From NCBI RefSeq assembly GCF_020748465.1, contig NZ_JAHZMP010000001.1, positions 62,001 to 126,000 on the forward strand: DNA of 64,000 nt, in the 5' to 3' direction. The stretch is from Terrisporobacter mayombei (GTDB lineage: Bacteria; Bacillota; Clostridia; Peptostreptococcales; Peptostreptococcaceae). This document shows positions 32,769-41,865 of this stretch, one piece after another. Numbering within the stretch: position 1 is the stretch's first letter; every line of letters starts with the position of its first letter. The translations under genes and the position numbers were made by a program. The notes under the pieces were generated by a model, which saw only the letters and a list, made by a program, of their open reading frames with translations, did not search any database and was not told the DNA's origin.

Positions 32769-33682
32769 TATTCCTCACCTACTTTCTTTACAAATATATC
32801 TGTTAAATCTGGTTCATATGTGGAAAACTTCTCTATGTCTATATTTTCTTTTAATATTTTTTCTAAAAATTCATTTTTCGTTGCATCATTAAGTAGCTCT
32901 AATACTAAATAATCCTTTTTAACTTCATTTACAGTTACTAAATCCTTAAACTTATCTTCACACATAGATTTTAAATCATTCAATTTTAAGTTGCTTGCAC
33001 TTAATATTAATCTATTGTTACCAAATTCTTTCTTTATTTCTTTAAGATTTCCACTTAAAGCAATCTCACCTTTATTTATTATAACTATATCTTCACAAAA
33101 TTCTTCAACATAACTCATTTGATGGCTAGAGAATATAACTAGTTTATTTTGACTTATTAATTCTCTTACAGTATCTTTAAGTATTTGTGCATTAACTGGG
33201 TCTAGCCCACTAAAAGGTTCATCAAGTATAACTATTTCTGGATCACAAACTAAAGTTTGCGCTAATTGTACCTTTTGCTGATTCCCTTTTGACAAACTAT
33301 CTAGTGTTCTATTTGCATATTCTTCTATGCCTAACTTTTTAAGCCATATCTTTGTACTTTCTTTTGCATTTTTTGCTGTCATGCCTCTTAGCTGCGCTAA
33401 ATAAATTATCTGCTCTGTAACTTTCTTTTTAGGATATAAACCTCTTTCTTCTGGCAAATATCCAATTTGATAGTTTCTTGGTTCGAATTTCTTTCCATCT
33501 ATTAATATTTCACCTGAGTTAGCTTTAAAAACATCCATTAATATACGAATTGTTGTCGTTTTTCCTGCTCCGTTTCTTCCTAATAACCCAAGTGCCTTCC
33601 CACTTTCAACTGAAAATGATATTCCGTGCAGTACTTCATTTTCTGAAAAACTTTTTCTTATCTCCCTTACATCTAACCTCAT
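32768..33682 (-). CDS. ABC transporter ATP-binding protein, NatA-like
   Basis: 304 residues from MRLDVREIRKSFSENE; GGGAGGAATGT before the ATG at 33682 rules out the ATG eight codons earlier. Walker A 'GLLGRNGAGKTTTIR', Q-loop 'IGYLPEERGLYPKKKV', signature 'SLSKGNQQKVQLAQTL', Walker B 'PEIVILDEPFSGLDPVN' and the H-loop 'IFSSHQMSYVEE' are intact. The C-terminal tail ends 'FSTYEPDLTDIFVKKVGE', typical of NatA. It powers the permease gene that overlaps it. Confidence 0.9.
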   Translation of the reverse strand: MRLDVREIRKSFSENEVLHGISFSVESGKALGLLGRNGAGKTTTIRILMDVFKANSGEILIDGKKFEPRNYQIGYLPEERGLYPKKKVTEQIIYLAQLRGMTAKNAKESTKIWLKKLGIEEYANRTLDSLSKGNQQKVQLAQTLVCDPEIVILDEPFSGLDPVNAQILKDTVRELISQNKLVIFSSHQMSYVEEFCEDIVIINKGEIALSGNLKEIKKEFGNNRLILSASNLKLNDLKSMCEDKFKDLVTVNEVKKDYLVLELLNDATKNEFLEKILKENIDIEKFSTYEPDLTDIFVKKVGEE

Positions 33683-33883
33683 ACATTCCTCCCTTAAAAT
33701 AGTCATCTAGTAAATAATATATTAACATCATTCATGTTTCAAGTTAATTTTCCTTAAGAAACAAAATAAGAAAGATAGATTTTTTATAATTTTTATCTAT
33801 CTTTATGGTACAATCATATCTCTTTTTACAATAAGTTTGTACGAAACCCCAATGAGTTAAAAGGACTTCATAAAGATAACATA

Positions 33884-33923
33884 AAAATAACCGTATCGCT
33901 TACTTGTGATACGGTTACTTATT
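33884..33923. terminator. Rho-independent terminator
   Basis: AACCGTATC with GATACGGTT, T-rich on both sides, next to the DUF2935 stop. Confidence 0.8.
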
Positions 33924-33936
33924 TCACATACATCAA

Positions 33937-34851
33937 TTACATTTCTTTATAAGTTTCTAGTAATCTAATATAATGATTTGCTTCTCTTAGTACATGATCT
34001 GCAAGAAGCGGTAGTATTATAGATTTAATTTTACAGCTAGCAATACCTTCTGTACCTGCTTGTTTAAAATTCTTAAGTTGAACAGTTTGATTTAAAGTTT
34101 GATTTGTAACACTGTTTATTGTCATATTTGTCATATTCTGAGCCTCTTTAATTAAATCCTTAAATGTATCTGCAAATTCATCTGCAGTTTCAATTAAGTT
34201 ATCTTCTGAAGGGTCAAGTAATCCCCTTATAAAAAGTGAATGTTCCATCATAATTTGATCCCAGAATAATTCAGTTTCTCTAGTATCTTTAGAATCAATA
34301 TCAACTCTATTTTGAAGATCATCTATTAATGAATAATATAACTCAGCTTCACGAATTATATGTTCAATAAGTAACGGGTAATTAACAGTAAATAAATTGC
34401 ACGATAAAACACCATCTAATATTGTCTTTTTAAACTTAATAAGTCCGCTAAGAAGCATTTTTGCATTCGTATTAAGTTGATTTACATAGTTTACTAAATT
34501 AGAGCTAACATTAGGATTTTGTCCACTGTGTAGTTTCGATTCCATATTAGTTATATTTTGATTTATCTCTATACCTGTCAGTGCCTGAGTCTTTGCTTCT
34601 GTTCCTGATGTGAAATCAGTTATAATTTCTCCTGAGTCTAAAACAATAGGTCTTATTATTCCATTACTAGCACTAACTGTATACAATAATAATTTTTCAA
34701 ATTCATTTTTATAATGTTCTGCTCTTTTAGCAAGCTCTGAGTCTTTAGGCGTGAATCCAGCCTCTAAAAAAAGTGAATGTTCTTTCATTATTCTTGAAAA
34801 AAACAAATGTAACTCAAGTGACAAAATAGCATATCTTTGATCGTTTATCAT
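33937..34851 (-). CDS. DUF2935 protein
   Basis: 304 residues, soluble and helical. Two DUF2935 repeats: 'SLELHLFFSRIMKEHSLFLEAGF' at the start and 'ETELFWDQIMMEHSLFIRGLLDP' near 190. Each has the E...H...EH pattern suggesting a metal site in a ferritin/hemerythrin-like four-helix bundle. 'LLIEHIIREAELYYSLI' and 'LLADHVLREANHYIRLL' close each repeat. Clostridia often have several; function unknown, with spore or oxidative roles proposed. AAGGGGGCATT precedes the ATG. Confidence 0.85.
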   Translation of the reverse strand: MINDQRYAILSLELHLFFSRIMKEHSLFLEAGFTPKDSELAKRAEHYKNEFEKLLLYTVSASNGIIRPIVLDSGEIITDFTSGTEAKTQALTGIEINQNITNMESKLHSGQNPNVSSNLVNYVNQLNTNAKMLLSGLIKFKKTILDGVLSCNLFTVNYPLLIEHIIREAELYYSLIDDLQNRVDIDSKDTRETELFWDQIMMEHSLFIRGLLDPSEDNLIETADEFADTFKDLIKEAQNMTNMTINSVTNQTLNQTVQLKNFKQAGTEGIASCKIKSIILPLLADHVLREANHYIRLLETYKEM

Positions 34852-34982
34852 AATGCCCCCTTAAAATACTTTTTCTAAATTCTATGCATTACAATACTCA
34901 TTAATGATAAAAGCTATATAATATTTTCTAATACTCCAGTTTAGTACATGATAGCAAAGTGACACAAGCAATGATTTATTAT

Positions 34983-35085
34983 CTACTATATTTATAATGA
35001 TAATATACTCCATATATTTTTTACATCTAAAACAAAAAAGACTTGAAGATACTCTCCAAGCCTTAATAATTTATTAAAGATCTAA
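34983..35085. repeat. 103-bp repeat, copy 1 (terminator-bearing)
   Basis: Shares about 86% of positions with 47749-47849. The shared block runs from CTAC(T/C).TATTTATAATG to TTATT.AAGAT.TAA and includes a minus-strand hairpin CTTGGAGA-GTA-TCTTCAAG followed by TCTTTTTTG. In this copy the hairpin terminates proC and the distal TATTATCATTATAAATA part lies upstream of the DUF2935 gene. Confidence 0.75.
35034..35060 (-). terminator. Rho-independent terminator of proC
   Basis: CTTGGAGA-GTA-TCTTCAAG (eight pairs with one G-T) then TCTTTTTTG on the minus strand. It is part of the repeat at 34983-35085. Confidence 0.8.
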
Positions 35086-35094
35086 AAGATTCAA

Positions 35095-35889
35095 TTACAT
35101 ATTTTTTGACTTATAAGTACAAGCTTTCATCGCTTCCATAATAGCGCTTCTCATACCCTTATTTTCTAATACTCTTACAGCTTCTATTGTAGTACCTCCA
35201 GGAGAACAAACCATGTCCTTTAATTCCCCAGGATGCTTCTCAAGTTCTAGTACCATTTTAGCACTTCCATATACAGCTTGTGCTGCAAATTTATATGCTT
35301 GACTTCTTGGCATTCCATCCGCTACTGCTGCATCTGCCATAGCTTCTATAAGCATAAATACGTATGCTGGTGAACTTCCACTAACGGAAGTAACTACATC
35401 CATTAAATTCTCACTAACAACCTCAACTTTGCTAAAACCACTTAGTATATTACAAGTGTAGTCTAGTTCATCTTTTGAAACCTGATTATTACAGCATACA
35501 GCAGTCATACCCTCTAGAACCATAGCTGGTGTATTTGGCATTGTGCGGACAATTTTTATTTTCTTATCAAATTCTTCTTCTATCCATTGAATAGTTTTAC
35601 CTGGTGCAATTGTTATTACAATTTGATTTTCCCTTATAATATCCTTTATATCATTAATAACATCTGCATAAAATTGAGGTTTTACTGCTAATACTATAAC
35701 TTCAGATTTTTCAACTACCTCTCTATTGCTACATGTAGCAGATATATTAAAAGTTTCCTTTAATTTTTCACGACCTGCAGCAAATAAGTCAGAAGCAATA
35801 ATTTCTTCTCCTTTAAAAATATTATTCTTTATAATCCCACTTATCATTGCAGTAGACATGTTTCCACATCCTATAAATCCTAACTTCAT
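35095..35889 (-). CDS. proC: Pyrroline-5-carboxylate reductase
   Basis: 264 residues. The Rossmann start 'LGFIGCGNMSTAMISGIIKNN', 'VILAVKPQFYADVINDI', 'IVRTMPNTPAMVLEGMTAV' and 'VVTSVSGSSPAYVFMLIEAMADAAVADGMPRSQAYKFAAQAVYGSAKM' are the full P5CR set. It reduces pyrroline-5-carboxylate to proline with NAD(P)H. Upstream on the same strand, 64 bp away, lies the glycyl-radical activase and its enzyme. This is the arrangement reported for hydroxyproline dehydratase (HypD), where ProC reduces the P5C product. The terminator after it lies in the 103-bp repeat. GGGAGAAGACAAA precedes the ATG. Confidence 0.93.
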   Translation of the reverse strand: MKLGFIGCGNMSTAMISGIIKNNIFKGEEIIASDLFAAGREKLKETFNISATCSNREVVEKSEVIVLAVKPQFYADVINDIKDIIRENQIVITIAPGKTIQWIEEEFDKKIKIVRTMPNTPAMVLEGMTAVCCNNQVSKDELDYTCNILSGFSKVEVVSENLMDVVTSVSGSSPAYVFMLIEAMADAAVADGMPRSQAYKFAAQAVYGSAKMVLELEKHPGELKDMVCSPGGTTIEAVRVLENKGMRSAIMEAMKACTYKSKNM

Positions 35890-35953
35890 TTTGTCTTCTC
35901 CCTTATTCTCTAATTTTGTATTTTATAAAGTTTTATTATTTAGTTTCATCTAA

Positions 35954-36781
35954 CTAAATTTCATCCATATGTTTACCTTTTATTTTAACTGCATTATTTA
36001 CAATAGTTTTTTTGAATATTTCTGCAGTACTCTTGAGCTTTGACTCTTCTAGAGCCTTAATATTTTTTAATTCATACTCTTTTCCCAGCTTTTTATAAGT
36101 ATCAATACCCAATGTATGATAAGGCAATAGCTCTACTTCCACAATATTTTCTAACTTTCCTAAAAAAATAGCTATTTCTTCCATATCTTTTTTATTAAAA
36201 TTGACTGTTGGGATTACAGGTATTCTTATATGAATTCCTCCATTAAAATTCTTATTTAATCGTAGTAAATTCTCCTTAATCTTAGAGTTGGAAACTCCTG
36301 TATAAAAAATATGACTTTTTTCGTCTGCAAGTTTGAAGTCAACATAAATATCGTTCAAATATGGAAGAAGTTTTTCTATTTCACTATATTGAGAAAAAAA
36401 GCTAGTTTCAATTGCAGTATTAATGCCATGTTTTTGACATTCCATTAATATTTCTTTTGCAAAGTCTGCTTGAAGAAGGACTTCTCCTCCACTAATAGTC
36501 AATCCTCCTCCAGAGTGAAAGAAGAATACCTCATCTTTACATACTTCGGATACTACTTCATAAACTGTCATATCCTTTCCATATCCATACTCAATCTTTT
36601 TTTCCTGTGATTCAGGAGTTGAGCACCATTTACATCTAAGTGGACATCCCTTCAAAAATACTACTGTTCTTAATCCTTCTCCATCATGAATAGAGGCTCT
36701 CTCAATTCTAAGTACTATTCCTTTTTTAACCACAGCTACACTCATAGAAGTTTTTTTGCTCTGTTCTTCCAATAATTTCAT
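35954..36781 (-). CDS. Glycyl-radical enzyme activase (radical SAM)
   Basis: 275 residues from the ATG at 36781, with AAAGGA spaced eight bases before; other in-frame ATGs lie at 36832 and 36745. It overlaps the end of the glycyl-radical gene by 56 bp. Radical SAM cluster motif C46-x3-C50-x2-C53 in 'GCPLRCKWCSTPESQ'; 'GGGLTISGGEVLLQADFAKEIL' and 'AIETSFFSQYSEIEKLLPYLNDIYVDFKL' are standard activase motifs. There is no inserted ferredoxin domain of the 2x[4Fe-4S] type, as in the pyruvate formate-lyase activase layout. It installs the glycyl radical on its neighbour using SAM. Confidence 0.9.
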   Translation of the reverse strand: MKLLEEQSKKTSMSVAVVKKGIVLRIERASIHDGEGLRTVVFLKGCPLRCKWCSTPESQEKKIEYGYGKDMTVYEVVSEVCKDEVFFFHSGGGLTISGGEVLLQADFAKEILMECQKHGINTAIETSFFSQYSEIEKLLPYLNDIYVDFKLADEKSHIFYTGVSNSKIKENLLRLNKNFNGGIHIRIPVIPTVNFNKKDMEEIAIFLGKLENIVEVELLPYHTLGIDTYKKLGKEYELKNIKALEESKLKSTAEIFKKTIVNNAVKIKGKHMDEI

Positions 36782-39116
36782 CTTGCACATCCTTTCCAAG
36801 CTCAGTAAAGTATGCAGTATAACCAGCAACACGAATTAGTAAACCTCTATACTCTTCTGGATTCTCCTGTGCTTTAATTAGTGTTTCTCTATCAATTACA
36901 TTAAATTGAACATGGAAAATCCCAAGGCTACACATACTCTTAAGTAGTGCCATCATCTGCTGTATTCCATTTTCACTATTAAGCATCTCTGGTTCTATTT
37001 TCATATTTAATAAGGTTCCTTGAACAAAACGATCATGAGGTAAATTGGCAACTGATTTTAAAACAGCTCCTGGTCCATTAAAGTCTGTGCCTCCATTTGG
37101 GCTTACTCCATCAGCCAATGGTTTCCATGCATTTCTTCCTGAAGGTAATGCTCCTACTTCTAGCCCAAAAGGTGTATTGCCTGATACAGGTAAAATTCCT
37201 GGAGTCATAGTTCCAAACTTACTCTTATATATTTCAATTTCATCTGCCATAAATGTAAACATTTCTGCTGCTATATCATCTACGGTTTTATCATCATTTC
37301 CATACTTTGGTGCATTGTCACAAATCGCTTTTATCTCTTCATAACCTTTAAAATCACTATCTAAGGCATTTATTAATTCTTCTATTTTTACTGATTTATT
37401 ATCATATACTAAATTCTTAATAGCAGCCATACTGTTTACAAAATCTGCAATTCCAATAAGAATAATTCCATTTCCTGTATTATACTTAGCTCCACCCCAA
37501 GCATAATCCATACCTTTGTCAACACATTCCTTAAAAGTTAAAGAAAGTGCTGGAACAACTCTATCCATACAAACATCGTCAATTACATGACTTCCCTTTA
37601 CAACTGCTCGGATTACATATCTAAGTTGTTCTTTAACAGCTTCTTCGAATTCTTCATAACTCTTAAAGTTATTAACTTCTCCAGTCTGCACAGATACAAA
37701 CTTTCCACTTTTTCTATTTATACCATTTGTCATAACAAATTCAATAATACCACCAAGATTAATGTCTGCAAGAGCAGTATAATGTTTAAGTCTTCCCTCT
37801 AAATTTGTTTCAACACACCCACACGGATTCCAGTCAAAGGCTTCTCTAAGTGGAATTCCCTTATTCATAAGCATTCGTGTTCCTATATCATCATTATGGA
37901 ATGCAGGAAATCCTGTCCCAAGACCAATAAGTTCTACAATTTGGCGTAAAAACTTATTTGGATTTTTTGCAAGACTATATCTCACAGATAAAGATGGTTG
38001 ATATAACTGTACATCCATAGTTGCTTGTAAAATTAAATAAGATAAATCATTTACCGCATCTCTACCACAGATATCTACTCCTCCAACACACACATTTTGA
38101 AACATTGGATATCCTGCCGCAAATTCAGCTGTAACAGCATCTTGGAATAAGCATGGCTCAGAAAACTTTACCCAAAGACAATCTAATAATTCTTGTGCTT
38201 CTTCTTCTGTAATCACACCTTTTTCCATGTCAGCTTTGTAATATTGATATAAGTATTGATCCATACGTCCAGGATTGTAACTTGCCGCATTTTGTTCCAT
38301 AAAAATACAAATCTGATAAATATACAAAGATTGTAAAGCTTCTCTAAAAGATCTTGCAGGATATCTTGGTACATGGTAACATGCACTTGAAATATCTAAA
38401 AGTTCTCTTTTTCTATCCTCATCATCTTCTATTTCAGCTAGTCTCTTTGCCTCAAGAGCATATCTATCTGCAAGAATACAAATTCCTTCAGCAGAAATTA
38501 GTAAAGCTTGTAGATAGTTATCCTTTTCAATGTTACCTGGAACTGTTAAATCTAAAACTTCTCTTTTTTCTTTTATCGTTTTAGTAATTCCTTCTATTCC
38601 TTCTTCAATTACCTGGGTATATCCGGCTGTAACTTCTCCAAATCCTCTAACTGCCTTTCGATTAATATAAACCTGGCCAACATCCCTTAACTCTTTACAA
38701 TCTTTTGGTATTTGCTTTAGCCAAGCTTCGTAAGTAGATCTTCCCTTCCAAAAAGGTTTTATTTCATTTAAAAATATTTCTTTATCCTCTGAACGTAAAT
38801 AAAAAGGATCATATCTTCTATTATTAATAGTCTCTAGTTCCTCATCTAAGATAGACCAACAAGTATCTGCGCAAAGAATACCTCCTCGCATTTTACTCCC
38901 TGAGCACCCTACAATTAATTCTTTATCCCATATTTTCACTGTTTTTTCCATGCATTGCTTTCTAAATGCTTTTGCTTTTTGAATGCAAAGTGGTTCTCCT
39001 TCTGTCTCCCTAAAACTAGATGTTAAAATTCTTGCATTCTCCAAATCCATCTCAGGTTTTGTATTAACAACTCTATCTTTCATAAACTTAATACGTTCTA
39101 AATATTTTGGCTCCAT
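36726..39116 (-). CDS. Glycyl-radical enzyme, eliminase type (HypD-like candidate)
   Basis: 796 residues. The radical Gly is G765 in 'IRVAGYTAYFTEL'; the active-site Cys is C434 with E436 in 'NPCGCVETNLEG', the C-x-E pattern of the dehydratase/lyase group (not the CC pair of pyruvate formate-lyase). As I recall, these numbers equal C434, E436 and G765 of Clostridioides HypD. However, the substrate-pocket segment near 278 ('EQNAASYNPGRMDQ') differs from my recall of HypD, so the substrate may be another hydroxylated proline or polyol. The downstream proC favours a P5C-forming reaction. Oxygen-sensitive. GGGGGGGCACCA precedes the ATG. Confidence 0.85.
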   Translation of the reverse strand: MEPKYLERIKFMKDRVVNTKPEMDLENARILTSSFRETEGEPLCIQKAKAFRKQCMEKTVKIWDKELIVGCSGSKMRGGILCADTCWSILDEELETINNRRYDPFYLRSEDKEIFLNEIKPFWKGRSTYEAWLKQIPKDCKELRDVGQVYINRKAVRGFGEVTAGYTQVIEEGIEGITKTIKEKREVLDLTVPGNIEKDNYLQALLISAEGICILADRYALEAKRLAEIEDDEDRKRELLDISSACYHVPRYPARSFREALQSLYIYQICIFMEQNAASYNPGRMDQYLYQYYKADMEKGVITEEEAQELLDCLWVKFSEPCLFQDAVTAEFAAGYPMFQNVCVGGVDICGRDAVNDLSYLILQATMDVQLYQPSLSVRYSLAKNPNKFLRQIVELIGLGTGFPAFHNDDIGTRMLMNKGIPLREAFDWNPCGCVETNLEGRLKHYTALADINLGGIIEFVMTNGINRKSGKFVSVQTGEVNNFKSYEEFEEAVKEQLRYVIRAVVKGSHVIDDVCMDRVVPALSLTFKECVDKGMDYAWGGAKYNTGNGIILIGIADFVNSMAAIKNLVYDNKSVKIEELINALDSDFKGYEEIKAICDNAPKYGNDDKTVDDIAAEMFTFMADEIEIYKSKFGTMTPGILPVSGNTPFGLEVGALPSGRNAWKPLADGVSPNGGTDFNGPGAVLKSVANLPHDRFVQGTLLNMKIEPEMLNSENGIQQMMALLKSMCSLGIFHVQFNVIDRETLIKAQENPEEYRGLLIRVAGYTAYFTELGKDVQDEIIGRTEQKNFYECSCG

Positions 39117-39244
39117 TGGTGCCCCCCCTTTTCATTATTTATAAATAGTTTACCAATATCCTTTTCCTCAAACTATTAAATATCAATCTAAAAATATAAG
39201 ATTCTTAACATCTTTTATTTTGATAACCTGTAATTTTATGTAAC

Positions 39245-39290
39245 TAAAAAAAGAATCGGATATTTCTTAAGAAATTTCCGATTCTTTATT
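39245..39290 (-). terminator. Rho-independent terminator of the AraC gene
   Basis: AAAGAATCGGA with TCCGATTCTTT flanking a loop with an AAGAAAT/ATTTCTT inner pairing. It overlaps the AraC stop. Confidence 0.85.
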
Positions 39291-40185
39291 TTCCTATTTT
39301 TCTATATTTATTTGGCGTCATATTATTTCTTTTTTTAAAACATTGTATAAAATGACTAGTATCATTAAATCCCACTTGAAATGCTATTTCTGTTATTGAT
39401 GCTTGTGTATTACTTAAAAGTTCCATACTTCTAGCTATCCTATAACTAAGTAAATATTGTAGGGGGCTTTCATGAATCATATTATTAAAGCATCTACAAC
39501 ACTCTCCTTCACTAACGTTTGCTATACCAGCTATATCTGCTAGATGAATATCTTTTGTATAGTTCTCATGAATATATGAAAGCATTGTATATATTCTTTC
39601 TTTTTTCATAATATAATTTTTCGTATGAGATTGTAGCTTATTACCAGAATTATCAATTAATATGTACCATATATTAACAAGTTTTAAAGATATTAAGTAC
39701 TCCCACATTTTCTTTTTTTCACTAAGCATTAACTCTTGAAGCTCCCATAAAATCACAAGAATTTGATTTTGCCAATTCACATTAGAAGCTAATACAGTTG
39801 CAGGTAAAGCATAATTATTAGTATATGGACGTACATTGTCTTGTTCCATTCTACTACCAGCAAAAAATCCCAATATTTTTTCTGGAAAATTAAAGCTAAC
39901 ATACATTCCATTCTCAGTTAAATCTGTAGTTATATGTAGTAAATTTCTATTAATAAAAATCGCCTGACCACTTTCTAAAACGTAATTAACACCATTAACT
40001 TGCATTTCCACCTTTCCCTGAGTTACCAATGTAAATTGAAGCTCTTCGTGCCAGTGAAGATCAAAAAATCCTCTTCCCCTTGGAATAATTTGATTTCTAT
40101 TTACAATATACATTCCAACAGGAAATGCATTATCATTGTATTGATTAATTTCGTGAAGTTCTTTATTTCCTCTTTGATTATCCAT
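39286..40185 (-). CDS. AraC family transcriptional regulator
   Basis: 299 residues. N-terminal cupin sensor (about 15-110, 'RGFFDLHWHEELQFTLVTQGKVEMQVNG') and C-terminal paired HTH (about 195-299: 'HLADIAGIANVSEGECCRCF' and 'SITEIAFQVGFNDTSHFIQCFKK'). It is transcribed toward the glycyl-radical gene, but its own terminator stands between them. It is therefore a likely local activator of that cluster, by position. The cupin binds a small ligand, usually a sugar or acid. TTGGAGAGTTTAG precedes the ATG. Confidence 0.88.
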   Translation of the reverse strand: MDNQRGNKELHEINQYNDNAFPVGMYIVNRNQIIPRGRGFFDLHWHEELQFTLVTQGKVEMQVNGVNYVLESGQAIFINRNLLHITTDLTENGMYVSFNFPEKILGFFAGSRMEQDNVRPYTNNYALPATVLASNVNWQNQILVILWELQELMLSEKKKMWEYLISLKLVNIWYILIDNSGNKLQSHTKNYIMKKERIYTMLSYIHENYTKDIHLADIAGIANVSEGECCRCFNNMIHESPLQYLLSYRIARSMELLSNTQASITEIAFQVGFNDTSHFIQCFKKRNNMTPNKYRKIGK

Positions 40186-40462
40186 CTAAACTCTCCAATA
40201 TTTAAACTTACTTTATAAATTAAACATAATTATACCATATTCTCTAGTGCGAAAAAATAAGCAAAGTTTAATATATGAAACTGTATTTAAAACTTAATTT
40301 TTAAATACTTATCTATAATTTTGTAATACTTCTTAATCGAATTTGTATGATATCCTGCTCAGGAAAATCTCTTGTTTATTTATTAAACATAAAAATAGAG
40401 TAACAATTTTCAATATTATTACCCTAATTTCTATCTATTCAAAAATATTATAAGCTGAACTG

Positions 40463-40909
40463 CTATTTCAATTTCATATGCAGTATAGGGAATGGATTAC
40501 CTTGTTCATCAAATTCTGATCTTTTAAATATATCGAATCCCATATGTTTATAGAAGCCTACTGCTTTTATATTTTGTTCATTTACATCTACATATTTTAT
40601 GTTCAATATGTTTACTGCATATTCTATAAGTTTTTTGCCGATACCACTACCTCTATTGTCATTACTTATAAATAACATTTCAATTTTATCATCATATACC
40701 CCCATAAAAGCTTTTATAATACCTTTTTCATTCCTTACACATAAAAGTTTACTAACATAATTAACGCCTTCAATAACTTGAGGTTTTATTGAGGTAATAT
40801 CCTCTTCACTTAAAAAATCATGTGTTGATCTTACTGATGATTCCCAAACATCTAGTATATTATCCATATCATTTTTATCAATACTATGTAAATTTTCTAT
40901 TTTTATCAA
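40463..40909 (-). CDS. GNAT family N-acetyltransferase
   Basis: 148 residues starting at a TTG behind AGGAGGAATTACAAA; no ATG is available. 'VWESSVRSTHDFLSEEDI' is typical of YafP/YiiD-like putative acetyltransferases, 'IEMLFISNDNRGSGIGKKLIEYAV' is the acetyl-CoA motif and 'VNEQNIKAVGFYKHMGFDIFKR' is motif B. It sits just below the lipoprotein gene on the same strand, 36 bp apart, so co-transcription is likely. Substrate unknown. Confidence 0.8.
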   Translation of the reverse strand: MIKIENLHSIDKNDMDNILDVWESSVRSTHDFLSEEDITSIKPQVIEGVNYVSKLLCVRNEKGIIKAFMGVYDDKIEMLFISNDNRGSGIGKKLIEYAVNILNIKYVDVNEQNIKAVGFYKHMGFDIFKRSEFDEQGNPFPILHMKLK

Positions 40910-40945
40910 TTTGTAATTCCTCCTAAGTATATCTGATACTCTATA

Positions 40946-41557
40946 TTATATTTCTTTGCTGTAATCTATTCCTAATACGGAATTTTTATGTATATCTTCA
41001 AGATCATCATTCTTGAACTCACCACCATATGATAACCATACTCTAAAGTTACCTTGATCAGATTTATAATAGATATATTCCTTATTAACTTCTTTATCTA
41101 GCACATAATCCACTTTTTCTATATCATCTGGAAGTACTTTTTTTACTAATTTTATGGCCTCATCATAAGTCAAATTAATTGGACTACCTTCTGAAAAATA
41201 TGTAAAGCCTTCTAAAATACTTTTATAAAAAACATCATTCTTTATTGATTCAGCAGGATATACAATAACTTCATTTTCTGTTGTTTTTTCAGAACTATTA
41301 TAAGTCAACTCTTCTTTTTTTACATTTTCATATCTCCTGTTAATAACAGAATTGTCAATTTCACCACTACTAGCATCTACATATGGTATATGATTTTCTA
41401 TATCACTAGTATTTGAATTATCTACGGTTATTTCTTCTGTATATTCCAATGATTTTGAGTCTGTACTTTTTTCATCATTCTTACTTTTATTCCTGCATCC
41501 CATTAACAAAATAGATGACACACACATAATTATAATAGCATTTTTACTAATTTTCAT
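40946..41557 (-). CDS. Hypothetical lipoprotein
   Basis: 203 residues. The signal peptide ends in the lipobox LLMGC (C21), so the protein is anchored outside the membrane. A Ser/Asp/Glu-rich linker (about 25-85) is followed by a compact domain from about 115 ('FTYFSEGSPINLTYDEAIKLVKKVLPDDIEKVDYVLD' and 'YYKSDQGNFRVWLSYGGEF'). This resembles peptidase-propeptide/YpeB-like modules, but I do not assign a family. AAGGAAGGTAAAT precedes the ATG. Confidence 0.6.
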   Translation of the reverse strand: MKISKNAIIIMCVSSILLMGCRNKSKNDEKSTDSKSLEYTEEITVDNSNTSDIENHIPYVDASSGEIDNSVINRRYENVKKEELTYNSSEKTTENEVIVYPAESIKNDVFYKSILEGFTYFSEGSPINLTYDEAIKLVKKVLPDDIEKVDYVLDKEVNKEYIYYKSDQGNFRVWLSYGGEFKNDDLEDIHKNSVLGIDYSKEI

Positions 41558-41732
41558 ATTTACCTTCCTTCTATAATATTTCTATGGTTTTATTGATTCT
41601 TTATTAGAGTACAAGTACTTATTTATCTATATTATATTTGAATAATATTTGTTTTGCATTATATTTCATTTTCCCAACTACACCTTAAAATACTTCTAAC
41701 AATATTTATAGAATCATGTTTATTTAGCATAA

Positions 41733-41773
41733 TAAAAAAGCTGACTAATACTTCGTATATAAATCAGCTTTTA
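41733..41773 (-). terminator. Rho-independent terminator of the Bce-type permease
   Basis: AAAGCTGA with TCAGCTTT and U6 on the minus strand, about 95 bp past the permease stop. Confidence 0.85.
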
Positions 41774-41865
41774 TCTAGGTAAAAGTATTCTTTTTTAATA
41801 TTTTTGAGAACTATCTATTTAATTAGTCTATCTTAATAATTTATTGCACTTGTCTTGCCATACTA

